From Prostheceraeus crozeri (lineage: Eukaryota; Platyhelminthes; Polycladida; Euryleptidae), in NCBI GenBank assembly GCA_907163375.1, contig CAJQUW010009263.1, positions 62,001-126,000 on the forward strand: a stretch of DNA of 64,000 nucleotides. The letters are read 5' to 3'. This document shows, piece after piece, positions 12,111-25,130 of this stretch. The notes beneath the pieces were generated by a model. The model searched no databases and was not told the origin of the DNA. It saw only the letters and a program-made list of their open reading frames with translations. How positions within the stretch are numbered: position 1 is the stretch's first letter; every line of letters starts with the position of its first letter. Made by a program: the position numbers and the translations under genes.

Positions 12111-15100
12111 TTCAATCATAATTGACATTGTCGCACGGGCAGTGGCGGGCGCAGTTAATCGATTCCGCTCGATTAGTCGTGAACGATTCTTCAATGACCA
12201 CGAATCTTCCATTTTTTGCAATCTGATTTCTCAATGAAATTTGCTTGATGAGGTAAAAATAATGTTTCTATTCATTCTCTCTGAACGTTTGTGATAATTG
12301 CAATGCACGGATGCTCGTACATGAGATCACACACCGCAGGAATGAATCATTTCATTCAATAGCATTAAACGCGTCTTAAGTTGCACAAAAACTTATAAAG
12401 ATGCCGAAACGAATTTAATACGGTTTCAACATGAAGCTGATAAAGTCTTTATTAAAGAAATTAATTAGATGACACTAAGTTAATTGAATCACAGCACGGT
12501 CAAAAATTCGAAGAATCCAGGAAGCGGAAGAAAACAAAGTTAAAACAAGTACCCTATTAGAAAATCACGCCATAAATTAGGTTACGTAAAGTCCAATGTA
12601 TAAATAAAGATTAATACTTACAGGATGCAGAGTAGAATGCGTAACACTTACAACAGCTAGTCGACCTAACTTTTTAAGGGGACGGGAAATAAATCAAAAT
12701 TTATAATCAGTTTTATTTATATCTATAAAGTAGAGATGAGAGCTCGACATAAAAGATGACGAGAAGCTAACCAAAAATTATAGATGAAGCCGCAAATATA
12801 AACAGATACATGAAGGGATAGGAAAAGTTGGTCGTTGAAAAGATTTGAGCATTTTGTCAAAGGACATTTGGTTTTCATCTCACTGGATGTCAAGAGTACT
12901 TCCATTCGTATTATGGAGCTACTACTCTCATGCACTTCTTTATAGAAAATTGGAAAAACATGAAATTGATGTCAGATTGCTCAAAAGATTAAATATTCAA
13001 TAATATTCAATAGATATAGATTCAGATCACTAAGATAAAAATCTAGAAATTGCAGACCTTAATAAAAGATTTTCTTATGTCCGCTTGCCATAACTATCGA
13101 ATTCAATATAATAATAAACTTACCTGCAAATTAGTGTTTGACTTATAAGATCACACTTTGCTCCATTACCATCACTGACTATAATTTTTATGCATAAAAT
13201 TGAAAGCATAGTTTTTTAACACTCACTTAACATAGCACTGTATCAAACCCGATATGCATAAGCGTTACATAGATGATATCATTTTTGGTCCTTTCCATAA
13301 AAAAAGGTTGACTGCTTCGGTACGTGTAAAACTCTAAATGCATTTTGAGGCACATAAAATATGTCGTTGGCTATATTGAATGTCGCACTAATATACAGAG
13401 CTTTGAATCATGCAAAAAAGAAATGGAGAATATATTAAGGAAGAACGAATTTTCAACAACTTTGCACATCATAAAAAGCGACAAAAAGTACCTGATAAAA
13501 CATGTCAAGCAAGAGTGACAAAACATTCATAAAGCTCACATTTGCTAGCGATGCTCTCACTCATCAATTAAGGAACTTGAACAATAAATCCGATTTGCCG
13601 ACCGTTATGCAGAGCATCGAGGAAGTGTTGTAAAAGGAGACAATAGAAGTGCTACTTCGGATCAAATTGTCCATTTTCGTGAAAAAATGGACCCTTAACT
13701 TAGAAGATTTTACTATTGAATTTATTGATCGCTTCAGCGGCCCTGCTCTTGCCAGGATTGCTGAAGTGAACTGTATTACAGTCATACAGTTACGACATCC
13801 GGACGACATTCAAAATGTTGCACTAGGCGAAGTCGAGTGTTATATCTTAGAATGGAGAGCGGATGGAGTAGCTGTATACCTATTATCGAATGCACTATGG
13901 TCGCCTGCTATCGAATATCGAAGTTGCCTGTAATGCTATTACCATGGGAATTCAATTGCATTTGCATGTCTCTATTCGCAAGATTGGCCGCTTCAATGAC
14001 TACTACAGCATCTATATGCTCATAGAAACATAAAAATTGCAGTAGTAAGGGAACAAGTGCACATCTTTTGTCGATAACTCAAGATATCTGATTACATGCC
14101 AAATGTGAACGATTAGACCTCTTTGGCTTCAAAAAAAGATCAAATGCGTTCCTTAACCGCTCCCGTTCCACACTACAAAATATGGAACTTTTCATAGCCA
14201 TGTTAAACGTAGACAAGCGCTCGATAGTAAATCATATGATTCGACCAGAGTTAGAGCCGGTCGGGCTTGGGCCTGTAAATTGGAAACTCACACGGGTCTT
14301 GGCCTGAGAATTCCAAGGCCTGGCCGGGCTTGGGCCTCAAAAGTAGGTCCGGTTCCAACTCTGGGTTTGACATTGAATCGGAAACATGAACTGACGAGTT
14401 GTCATTTGTTATGGGCCTACATTAGCCCATCGTCTCAAAGGCTGTACTTTGCTGCCAATGACCAAGTCCGTGGTGGACGAAACTTTGGGATTTTCATGAC
14501 TTTTTGAAAGAATACATTGGTCTAAATATACAGCGAGCGTTCAGTTTTGACTCATTTGTCATAATTATGATTTCTAACATGATGTAGTCATCATCACTTG
14601 AAATACTGACATTTTAAGGAAATGTGGCGATCAATATGTCGGAGATTAAACAAAACATGGAATAGAAAAGTGTATTTGTACTGCGTCAATCTGCTAATGA
14701 GTGCTCGCTAGACCCCTAAGTCTCAAAGTTTTACATCACAGTATACCAAGGATAAACTGCTTTTTGGATCACGGCGCGAGGAAATAAGCTGATAACTGAC
14801 CGTCTAAACACGCTTTTTAGGTGGCATTTGGACCTAGAAACAGAGCTCTCCCTTAGAAGAATGATGAAATAGCACCCTTACTTTTTCTTGTGTTGAGAAA
14901 CAGCAAAATGAAAACTCTAGTTACCGCGCTGCACCCTGTAGGCTACATCTTAAGCATGCAAATTGGCACTTTGCTATCTCTGTGATGAGTCAAATCAAAC
15001 CCTGGTCCTACAGGGGAAGAGGAGATTTTTCGGTTACTGACACACTTTCTGAATAATCAAATAACGGAGTAGCTAATAACTTCTAAAAATTTACTAACAA

Positions 15101-15224
15101 TATTTTCTGACATTTTCTAATTCTCACAATTTTTTTCCAAAAATGCTGAGTGAATTGAACATAGGAATAACATACAGGTTGGTATTTGAGCACTTTGTGT
15201 CACTAAACAGTAATATACCTTGTC
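12111..15224. other. No recognisable gene
   Basis: AT-rich spacer. An open stretch on the plus strand (13649-13933) has no family resemblance or splice support. Around 14245-14350 the words GGGCTTGGGCCT and GGTCTTGGCCTG recur in three imperfect copies, a small GC-rich repeat of unknown nature. Confidence 0.45.
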
Positions 15225-15490
15225 GATGAAGATAGCTTGGACATCTGCTCAGAAGACCAGAGGATAATATCTGCAAAGCAGCTTGGATGCAAGAACCTGT
15301 GCCTCGTAGAAAGGAAAGGCCAAGAACAAGCTGGAGAGCTGTAGTGAAGAGCGGGATGAAGACCTGGTCTCTTAACGAAGACATGGCCGCGGATAGAAGC
15401 GTGTGGAAGCAGCGAACTGAGGGGCCACCCCGTGCTACCCGATCATTTGGAAGGCTGAAACTGAACCGGACTCGTCCAAGGTGAGCAAGG
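15225..15490 (+). mobile_element. LINE 3' terminal coding remnant
   Basis: The plus strand reads ERPRTSWRAVVKSGMKTWSLNEDMAADRSVWKQ, the usual last segment of many non-LTR retrotransposon ORF2 proteins (RPRTRW..VV..DL...L...EDA.DR..WR). Only this C-terminal piece, about 60 codons, is recognisable. Frame changes occur just upstream. It is a 5'-truncated dead copy. Confidence 0.6.
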
Positions 15491-17519
15491 TGAGCAATCT
15501 GAGCATACTTCCTGGGCATGTGTAGGTGTTCCAGTAATTCATTCATAAATAACTTTACCACGATGATATTATTTTGTAATCTACTAAGAAATCGGAATTG
15601 ATGACGTCTGTTTTTCAACACGTTGCAAATTACATATCTCAAATGCAATAAACATATATTATTATTTCATACTGTCATCGTCATCTCAACCTGATGATGA
15701 TTTGATGATGTCACACTACAGCAAGAATAATTGCTACTTACATGAGAACGCCTCCATTATTTACTAAGATAGTTGGAATTATTGTTCAGCATGCAATTCC
15801 GGTTCAGTTCACTTCACACTTCAAATTTGAGGAAATATGGAATGTGAGAATCGTCACCCATTTCGGTAGCCTATCGATCACACCAATTTCCCCTGACGAA
15901 TAATGAAACTAGCCTTTCTCGCTGTGCAATACTAAGTGATATAACAATTCAGTCGATTGTTATATCAGACACCAATGTTTATAAAAGCAACAGTTCAACA
16001 AGTAATTTCTATCTGTTTGCACAACTAATTGTATCCAGAACATGCGAGAGTCTTGATGAAAAAGTATTTGAAAGAATTAATTTTGAATTTACCAACGGCT
16101 GTTTATTACAGAGTGGCATGTGCACTTGTTGTGTAAATTAACTGATTACAGATTTGTAATAAAAAAAATAGCAGGAAAATTGAACACTCAATCTTCATGA
16201 AAGCTGTAAACCGAGAAATTTTTATGAATCCGCTCATCGACTAGAATTATAATACAATCACTATGAAAATGACTACAATACATCGAAAACAGTACTTACA
16301 ATGCTGAAACCCTTTCGTGTGGCAATTATTTTCAAAGTTATCTTCTTAAAATATTTTTTCAAATGCAATTTGTGGGCGTTATATGCATTGCAAGAGGTTG
16401 GGAGTAGTGCCAATAGAAACATTGATATCCCTTTCTTCTGCTTGCAAATGTTTGCTGTTTTGAGATCAACGTCCCAAAAAAGTGGATCAAAATATTGCTT
16501 AAATGAAACAACATGCATGACAGGGTTAAGTAGCTTAAATTTACGATAATGATATCAAGCGCGCTCATCTGGAGTTAAAACATGACAATCGGATGGTTCA
16601 AGCTTGCAAACTGAAAGCACAGCTTGAAACAAACAGAACTTGCTGGAAAAATACTGGCGTTTATGAAGTGTGATCCGTCTGTATCAATAGTCAATGGTCT
16701 GTAATGCTTGCCACTTGTTTCTTACTATTTATGACAGTATTTTTTTTCTTGGTAATTCATAATAATGACGTAGAATAGGCGGGTCCTACACAGAGTGATC
16801 AAATCGAAATGAAACTAAAAGATATGCGCTAATTAAGCGCATTTCAAATTAAAACGGATGCAAAAGTTCCCCGGTTTACACTAAACATTTTTACAATTCA
16901 TGAATAAATTTAATTATAGAATATTCATAGTTATAGCGCACTTGCAATGTCGAAATAGGACTCAATGCAGTAAGTTGGGAAATGTTAAATTAAAGTTGTA
17001 ACTGAAGCTGTCAGACAGTTTTCATACTGAATTATTCTTCGAATTCCTCCAAAAAGACAGTTGAAATTTCTTCCCTGTAAAAACTCCTTTACAGGGGATG
17101 TCCATTGCAAAAAAAATTTTGCAGTTGTGTTAGAGCATTTCTGTCGATTTGAAGAGTAGCAACCCCTCGCAAGAGAAAATGCTGATGAAGATGAAGAGAG
17201 CGCGGGTTTATCCGCACCAAGAAATCTTTTTTAGCTGAAAGTCCCTTTCTGAGTCCACCTTGCCGTCAGTCAAATAGCTAGAGTCGGAGAAAAAATATTT
17301 AATTTATTTCTACATGATCCTATTACTTTTTATCAGCATTTATGATCATTATGAAAATCAAGTACATGGACGAATTCAGTTGCTCTCAATCATCGAAGTG
17401 ATGAAAAGAAGCGTTTAAACTCGCATTAGTAGTTCAGTACACAATGTGCATGTGGAGTTTTTTGGATCGTGTTTTTCGATCAGTCACGAAATTTGAATTA
17501 AATTTTACAAAAATCCGTT
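15491..17519. other. No recognisable gene
   Basis: AT-rich spacer. No coding frame or paired repeat stood out. Confidence 0.4.
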
Positions 17520-17575
17520 AAAGTTTATTAATCGGCAAATAATCGGCCGATTAATCGGCACACCCCCAGCAAATA
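17520..17575. mobile_element. hAT-like terminal remnant
   Basis: Read on the minus strand this is GGGGGTGTGCCGATTA followed by the palindromic word TAATCGGCCGATTA, the type of end seen in many hAT non-autonomous elements. A similar end occurs at 29336-29390. Only one end is evident at this site. Confidence 0.35.
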
Positions 17576-17604
17576 TCACCTAGTTGCTGCTCTAGTGTTC
17601 CCCA

Positions 17605-18115
17605 AGACTATTGTATTTCTGTTTCGTCGGTATTCCGGAGGGCCGGCTATCACGGCTTCAACGTGCAATTAATACCAGTGCTCGTCTCGTCTACAATCTC
17701 CCAAATGCAGCTCACATCACACTTGCTCTCAATGAATTGCGATGGCTACCTGTGACTTCACGAGTACATATTCGGCTTGTGACTCTTGTGTATAAATGAC
17801 TTCATGGTTATGCTCCGTGTTACCTTTGTGAATTGATCATATTGGTCAATTCCTTGTCCAATCGCACGCATCTGAGCTCGGAATCATTAATTGTAATTTT
17901 GCCTAAAAACCGTGAAAGAGAAACACTTCTCTGACTCCTCTACTCAATGTTGGAATAGGCTGCCCAGTGAAATTACAACAGTTAAATTTCTGCGTCTTTT
18001 CAAAAGATCAGCGAGAGATGTTTATGACTGATCATGTATGCGCTAATTTTCTGTTTCCATTTTTTTATGTACAGTGGCCTTGAAGTAATATGTCATGATG
18101 CTACTTTAAAATAAA
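17605..18115 (+). mobile_element. CR1/L2-like LINE, 3' fragment
   Basis: The plus strand encodes RLSRLQRAINTSARLVYNLP, then HITLALNELRWLPVTSRVHIR, the conserved post-RT segment of CR1/L2/Crack-type LINEs (LQRVQN.AARLV ... LHWLPV..RI). The tail continues through PCYLCELI and WNRLPSEI to about 18030 with one or two stops, and an AATAAA-like signal ends it near 18110. It is 5'-truncated and inactive. Confidence 0.75.
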
Positions 18116-18714
18116 ATCGTGATCAGATCAATTATCATCATTACGAGATACAACGTTGACTTCTATTTTCCTCATTACACCGAAGACAAATTATGCAGAA
18201 TATTGTGTATGTAAATGACAGAAATCACCAGGAATGTCTATGAACATGAAGATATGGAATTCTATTTAATCAAAATCAACCGGGCATCAGAAAATTGCGA
18301 AAGTCAAAAATTGTTTTAGATAAGCTACAAAGGGAAACAGTGCCAAAATCAATTACATGTTCATTAATATGATGCAAACGGCTTCAAAATTTTCAGACAT
18401 TTCTATCGTGGATCTATCCAATTCGAATTCCTCTAATTTAATGGAATCTTGTCAATTTGAACATGCTGAAGATTTTCATAGACCTTCACCAGCGATGAAT
18501 GATAGGCTTTTTGCTGTTCATGAAATGTATTGAGATTATCTGTTTACTTAAATGGGTTAATGCTGTTCAATTGAAAAGTTCCCATTTATCGTACCTCCAA
18601 GCAATGAAGCAGATGAGGCACCACTCTAGTAAATGAGGTAATAAATTTTGTAGTAAACTGCATGAACTTGAACAATTTATATCGATCAGGCCTCTAATCG
18701 GTGAGCGGGACTTC

Positions 18715-19500
18715 ATGTCTCTGAGGTCGCTGTACTGGGCTCTACTTCATTTACATGTCAAAAGTAATAAGGTCACTGTCAGCGACATCGATAGTCTGGG
18801 CTCCTTAGTGCTGACATGCAGCAAAGTTCGTGACCTTGGAGTCATTCTCGACTACAATAGCTGCTCATGTCAACACTGTCTGTCGCTCTGCGTATTGCTT
18901 TCTAGGACAGCTCCGTCCCATCATCCGCTCAACAACGACCTTTGCCGCTAAGACTCTGGTCCTGGCCTTCATCACATCTCACCTCGACTATTGCAACTCA
19001 CTCCTCCATGGCATCTCCGCCTGTGTCCTCCGCCCACTCCCAGCAGTCCAGAATGCGACAGCACGACTCATTACAGGAAATCCGAGGCGTGAACACATCA
19101 CACCCATTCTACGCGAGCTGCATTTGCTTACGATAAAACTGCACATCCGATTCAAGATGGCGGTCATTGTGCATAAGACTCTCCATGGACTGGCTCCCCA
19201 TTATCTCTCGGAGGACTGTCACCAGATCGATGGCAACAACACCTATCGCCTTTGTTCCTCCAACATCCCAGCATGTGATCCACGAAGAACTCGCTCTTGG
19301 ATGGGCGACCGCTCTTTCTCTACGTCGGGTCCTCAACTATGGAACAGCCTTCCAGTTAAGTGTGGTATCATAACATCAGCCTGACTCAGTTCCACTGACT
19401 ACCATATACTCAGTTGTTTGGCTGAGTTTTGATTGCATACAGGGCGACTAGAAACCGTGCGAAATTGTGCGCCTTTTATAAATACAATAATAATAATATT
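18715..19500 (+). mobile_element. CR1/L2-like LINE, 3' fragment
   Basis: The fragment begins in the RT thumb (SKVRDLGVILD), shifts frame, then reads HVNTVCRSAYCFLGQLRPII, LVLAFITSHLDYCNSLLHG, LPAVQNATARLITG and HLLTIKLHIRFKMAVIVHKTLHGLAPHYL, a classic CR1/L2 tail. It ends with an (AAT)n run near 19484-19500 that is probably the 3' terminal repeat. One frameshift is evident near 18830 and the 5' half is missing. It is a different subfamily from the copy at 17.6 kb, as the shared segments differ at many residues. Confidence 0.8.
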
Positions 19501-22214
19501 AATGAACACATGTACATATGTGTGGATGGCAATGAAAAATAAATCATTCTCAAATAAAGGAAAAATCTGTAGTAAGGGAAAAATCTGTTCTATCACTTGA
19601 TGTAGCCTATTGATGCATTGTATTCCATGACTAATGTGTCTGGCTGAAAATTTCGGAGGTGATGGAGAGCGAGTGAAAATTTTAAGGGGGGATTTTCAGT
19701 TCTTATCAATATGATACGATATGAAAAAAAAACCGATAATCTTCTGTCTTACAGATCATTGAAGAATGCAACACACGAATACGGATTCTAAATACGGATG
19801 CAAAATTCTAAAATGAGGGGAGATCGCAAACCAAACTTTCAGCTGTTGCATGCCAAATTCCTTTGATTTAAATAAAGGAATTGTGCAAGCTCAGATGAGA
19901 TGAGAAGACGTTTCATCACTGAACAAAATATACTATTTAATAGGCAAACTTGCAATGTTACATCCCTTAATCTCGTACCAACAAAACTTCACCCATCCAT
20001 GCCAAAGTTGTCTTCAAAAATCAAACGCAACTTCGCGAGCGTTTTTGACATCAAACGAGGTTGGGAATGGTACCTTTAGAATAGCATTGATCTCCTCTTT
20101 CTTCTGGTTACTAAATTTTGCCGTTGCTTCACAACTTCGGGTCGAAATGTCTAAATTAATTAATTACCCGAAAGAATGAAGCAGCAGTAACTTTGCTAGT
20201 TGCCGAAACCAGAAGTCACTTGAGAAACACAATGCGTAGGCCTAATATCTACCAGATTTAATTGAGTAATGCAAAACATCACAAATTTATTGAGGAATAT
20301 CAGCAGAAATTGACAGCGAAAATCGGCAATGAGATCGCCAACACCTATGTACTGTACGATGATGATTGCCTTGTGCATTGATCAAGAATGATGAAGATAT
20401 CAGGGTTGGAACAGGCCGGGTTTTTGGCGCCTTGGCCGGCGCATGGAAAACTGACAGACATTATTCGGTCAATCAGACATTATTCAATTTCCACATAGAA
20501 TACACGAAATGCATGAATGGTAGACCATCCTGTACTCCGGATAAGCGAGAGTTACCTATTACAATACAGTATCACACAATGCAAATATTCGCACTATGAT
20601 ACATGTTTTGTGCGATAAACAGTAATATGCGCAATGACGTAATTACTAATCTAATTGTGTCTTCTTTAAAATTTATAATGATGTGAACTACATTTTCAAA
20701 GTCAATCAAACACAAGCATTTTGAGAACAGATAATTAAAATAATTACCGAAAAGGGGATTCATACAATAATGATATATGCGCATATCTATATACCGCCTC
20801 CGCAAGAAAGCTTTAAGCGGTCAACAAATGCTAAGCTCCAATATAATAAAAGTCTTTCCAACGATTAACGTTCTGAGATGAACAATTTGATCACTGATTG
20901 TGCTTATGTTACGAAATGGTTTGTCTGCGACGTGCAAACTTGATTTACAAGTAAAGTGACTTACAGAAGTGAGATTTACTTCTTCACTTGTGAGGGAATT
21001 CTAGTGATTTGCGACGTCATTTGAGAGCTCTCACCACTACAGTCTAAATTCAAATCTTTTTAGTTTGCATTGATGCGAGCTGACGAATAGGAATCTGGAA
21101 CAATGAGCTCGCCAAACATGTCTTCAATTTTAAAGTCCCTGTACAACGTCAATCAAAAATTATCGCGCGCCGTTAACTTGTAAGATAATTATCCACAATC
21201 CAATGTCAAATGTTCGGGTAGCACGCCCTCTGGTTGCATTGAAATCCATTATTCATTGCATCTCCAAGCTCAACGTGTTGTACAGTATAAACTATCCATG
21301 TAGTGAAATTATTCCAGATCTGGAATAATTTTACAATAGATAGACTGAGGAAAACACCATGCTTCCAAAATTCATGCAAGCTAGAATATAGGATTTTGGA
21401 AACTACATAATAGATAAAGTAGGGCTTGAACTACATGTATGAAATGCCAGTAATAATTTTTTAAAGTGTTTAAAGAACAGTTCGCAGTATTTGTGTTACA
21501 AAACTTATGCTCTCAAATTATATTACATTTGCATGCTCTTCATGTTGTAATGATTGACTAAAGTCAATAACCTCTGACAGTTCGTGGAAGTAGGCATAGA
21601 GAAAGTCTAAAAATATTGTAATATGTTATAGTAAGTTTGTTTCAATAAATTTGAAATCACAAATGAAGAAATCCCACCTCGTTTTTTCTTGGATCCGTCC
21701 AATAAAGTATTTGGATCAGTGTTGGTATCAGTATAGCAGCAGGTTGACTATAGAAAATGATAGGACGCTCCAGCTTCCAAAAGATTCCCGCGGAACAGAA
21801 GATGAATAGCTAGTCCACAATTAAAATGGAATAAGATCATCAATTGTCAGATCAAGTATGTAAATAGAATTCGAAAAAGTAGTCAGACAATACAAGTCAT
21901 TATCAGCAGCTGTTGATGAATGCACAAGAACAAACTGAGCATGCAGCAAGTCGCTATGCATATTGACTACCACGCCTTTTCTTTAGATTAACTTTGAGAC
22001 TCATCTGCAAGCAATGAACAACAATAGAAAGATGATTCAATTAATGATATGATAAATTGATCATCTTGTATAACTGATCTGCTACTGTTATAGGGGTTAT
22101 GTGCAAGTTAAGTTACAGTAGCTAGGCATAAAATGCCTGCATATAAAGATGAATCCGAATCCGAAAATGGTTTTTAGTTTTTGAGGGGTCTCATTAAAAA
22201 GTCTGAGTATTATC
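19501..22214. other. No recognisable gene; one perfect palindrome
   Basis: AT-rich spacer without a convincing coding frame. A 26-bp perfect palindrome centred on AGATCT lies at 21306-21331, and matched CTATC/GATAG words sit outside it. Confidence 0.45.
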
Positions 22215-22536
22215 ATATGTTTTCTCTGATTAAACGAAAAGTACTCAGCCTAGAGTCATAATTTTTGGCATGGAATGTCTTCATGTCATTTTCTAATATG
22301 TGCATGAGCTATTATCATGTATCTGATCTGCAATGTATGTGAGAATGTGGTTCAATGTGGATGAAGTGGGTCAACATGTTGGTGTTTGCCGACATTAAGA
22401 GGCTCGCCAAATCTAAATGTGTCTAGCTTTATAGACAGGGGTACATGAACATGAAAGGAAATGGCATGAAGACATTCCATGCCTAAAATTATGACTCTAG
22501 GCTGAGTACTTTTCGTTTAATCAGAGAAAACATAGA
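22215..22536. mobile_element. MITE with about 80-bp inverted repeats
   Basis: The left arm begins TATGTTTTCTCTGATTAAACG, and its complement ends at about 22535. The arms share the whole run through GTACTCAGCCTAGAGTCATAA and GGCATGGAATGTCTTCATG. The spacer is about 150 bp and non-coding. Confidence 0.75.
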
Positions 22537-23279
22537 AAATTCCAATTTAACCAAAAACTGCAATCTGCGTCCCATTGAATTTACATGTGTTTTTCTTTGA
22601 TCCTGTCTGACAAGAGGAACTCAGTAGAACCCGGCAGAAGTGCAGATTCGTAGTAGGCATAAGGTGTACATTATTCTGTGGAAGTCTCACTTTCGGCCTT
22701 GTTCCCTGCAGAAACTCGTTCTGGCTGCCGGACTAATCCACTTTTCACGTGGTCGGTTATTCGAATAATTGTGCAGCCACATCAATCCAACGATATAGAA
22801 GAATATAAATGTAGGTCCTACTCCACTAAGTTTTAAGATGTTCCTTAGAGGATTTAGTAGTCACAGTAATTTAAGCATCAATCAAGTTAAACATGTTGAA
22901 AAAAGTATATCATTCATCGAATGTTTTGACTTGTACACTGTTAGAGTGGTACAACAGGTCGATGGTGCATACAGCGACCTATGTTTTGACTTATAAGAGT
23001 TTAATAATAGATTTACCTTCCGGTTCTTGGTCTCGGTAGGCAACCGCACTCCGATTTCGGAGAATTCAGTGTTGCGCAGCCCGCTCTGGACTGCACTAAT
23101 AAATGACTATTACACGTTGACAATGCTCTTAAGCAAATCTACCTGAAAAGATGTTGTTAGGTGATCCCCTCTATGATATTGAAAATCTTGAATAATTCAT
23201 GATCTCGTCGGATCATTGATCGATTGACAATCATTGATAGAGCATGAGCCCACGTTAGTCCCACCAGACATCTTCTACT
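22537..23279. other. No recognisable gene
   Basis: Spacer between the MITE and the RTE fragment, with no coding signal seen. Confidence 0.4.
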
Positions 23280-24225
23280 TCAGCCGTTTTCAGTCCACTG
23301 CTGGATAAAGGCCTCTACACGATGTCGCCAATCCATGTTTTTTGCCACCTTAGTTAGACTGTCTTCCCAACGCGTTCTCTGTCGTCCTCTTATTCTTTTG
23401 CCGTCCCTCGGATGCCATTCTGTTACCGATTTTGTCCAACGCCCATCTTGTCTTCTTGCCGCATGTCCAGCCCAGGTCCATTTCAGTTTTGCTGCAGTCT
23501 CCAGGACGTCACTTACTCCTGTCTGTGGTCTAATCCATGTGTTCTTCTTTTTACCTGGCCTTGTAATCTTCAGCATTGCTATTTGGGTAACTTGAAGTTT
23601 ATTTCTATGTTCCTTCGTTGTCCTCCACACTTCGCACCCGCATGTCAACACAGGGAGAATGCACTGATTAAAGGTTTGTCTCTTAAGGCACACTGGCATG
23701 TCACTCTTGAATATATCTTTTGCACGATTAAATGCTTGCCATGCTTGTATACATCTCCTACTGATTTCCTTAGCGATGTTGTTGATCATGCTTACTAAAT
23801 GAGCAAGGTAAATATATTCTTGAACCTCTTCGATCTACACGTTGTCGACACTCACCGGTTCCGAGATAACACTGTTGTTGTTCATGATTTTCGTTTTGTC
23901 TACATTTATTCTTAGTTCCCTTGGTTTACTGGCAAGTGATAACTCATTTATCATTCTTTGGAGATCTTCCATATTTTCAGATGAAATAACAATGTCGTCA
24001 GCAAATGGCAAATGACTAAATTCATGCCATTAATATTTGCTTTTCATGATATGCCATTTATGCCTTTTCTATCCAGTCCAACGACCTAAAAGCATCTTCA
24101 AGAACCGCGGTTAACAGCTTTGGGGAGATTGTATCACCTTGCCTTACTCCCCTAGTGACACGTTTCATATAAGTAGTTAAACAACTCCGAACGACGGGTC
24201 GATTGACGATGCTAATGATATAACT
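23280..24225 (-). mobile_element. RTE/BovB-like LINE, RT and C-terminal half
   Basis: Minus-strand frames give VTRGVRQGDTISPKLLTAVLEDAF (RT domain), a degenerate palm, then an intact tail at 23789-23280: MINNIAKEISRRCIQAWQAF, LPVLTCGCEVWR, ITRPGKKKNTWIRPQTG, WAGHAARRQDGRWTKSVTEWHP and RGRQRTRWEDSL, ending AFIQQWTENG. That tail is diagnostic for RTE-type elements and BovB relatives. Several stops disrupt the middle, so the copy is dead. It starts in mid RT, next to a MITE that separates it from a second RTE piece. Confidence 0.85.
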
Positions 24226-24754
24226 GCGAGCATATGATATTTGCGAGAACGTCGTTATTGAATCTAGATGATATGATAAGATGTGTATTCTACCGGTTTC
24301 GGATAGGAGTGAAACAGCCGCTCTTATCCTTCATCAGGAATAGAAAGACATACAAATATATACAAAATTCAAATGGTACAAGCAAACGAAGAAGAAAAGA
24401 AATGAAATTCATAAGTCAATTGATGACCGACTATCCTTTTGGTCTGAATATGCAGCACGCTTTACAACGGTCACCTATATTTGACCCTAAATCTCTTATC
24501 TCTGTGACCACTATGTCTGCTAATTGACTCAAGGAATCTATGCGCTATTCTATCTCTTCTGTGTCTATGATTCTATTCAAGCAAAGTTTTTTTAATGCCT
24601 GTACCATTTGAACTTTATATATTTTTGTATGTCTTTCTATTGCTGATGAAGGATAAGAGCGGCTGTTCCACTCCTATCCGAAACCGGTAGAATACACATC
24701 TTATAATATCATCTAAATTTAATTACGACGTTCTCGCAAATATCATATGCTCGC
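24226..24754. mobile_element. Long-TIR MITE between two RTE fragments
   Basis: The 529-bp element has arms of roughly 150 bp: GCGAGCATATGATATT at the left and its complement at the right, both continuing through ACCGGTTTCGGATAGGAGTG and the GGATAAGAGCGG region. The centre is non-coding. Both arms are highly similar, so it is fairly young. No clear short target duplication flanks it. Confidence 0.8.
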
Positions 24755-25130
24755 TATCCCCTAGTGACACTAAAAGGTTTACTCCCTTCTTCCATCCTGA
24801 TAACAGCTGGACTTTGACTGTAGATCGCCTTGAAGATATTCAAGTAGACAGGCTCGACTCCTTGGATTTCTAATGCTTTGAAAACCTCTTTATGTTCCAC
24901 CGTGTCAAACGCCTTCTCAAAGTCTATGAAACTCATGCACAATGGCTTGCCGTATTCATTACATTTTTCGATTAGCTGGTCCACGACATGCATATAGTCA
25001 GTTGTAGAAACGTCTTTGCGGAATCCAGCTTGTTCTTTGTTTTGGTTTTCGTCCAATACTTTGGTGATCCGATTGCAGATGATCTTTGTAAACCAGACAT
25101 CATATACCGAGGTAATCCACACGCATAATC
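24755..25130 (-). mobile_element. RTE-like LINE, RT fingers/palm fragment
   Basis: The minus strand reads FTKIICNRITKVLDENQNKEQAGFRK, CMSFIDFEKAFDTVEH and AVIRMEEGSKPFSVTRG, the RT2-RT4 region of RTE elements with the first catalytic Asp in FIDFEKAFD. The frame is open over this part. It stops abruptly at VTRG, where the MITE begins, and no RTE homology is evident right of 25130. Confidence 0.85.

Noticed and set aside
13649-13933. Plus-strand 94-codon frame as a possible host exon
   Set aside because: No good splice sites, no recognisable family and an overlapping frame on the other strand, so chance cannot be excluded.
16301-16568. Overlapping frames on both strands as genes
   Set aside because: Low-complexity, AT-rich text with no motif; typical shadow frames.
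24148-24770. 14-bp TCCCCTAGTGACAC pair as a simple target-site duplication of the MITE
   Set aside because: The left word lies about 65 bp outside the MITE end and within RT-like coding text, so shared RTE ancestry explains it better.
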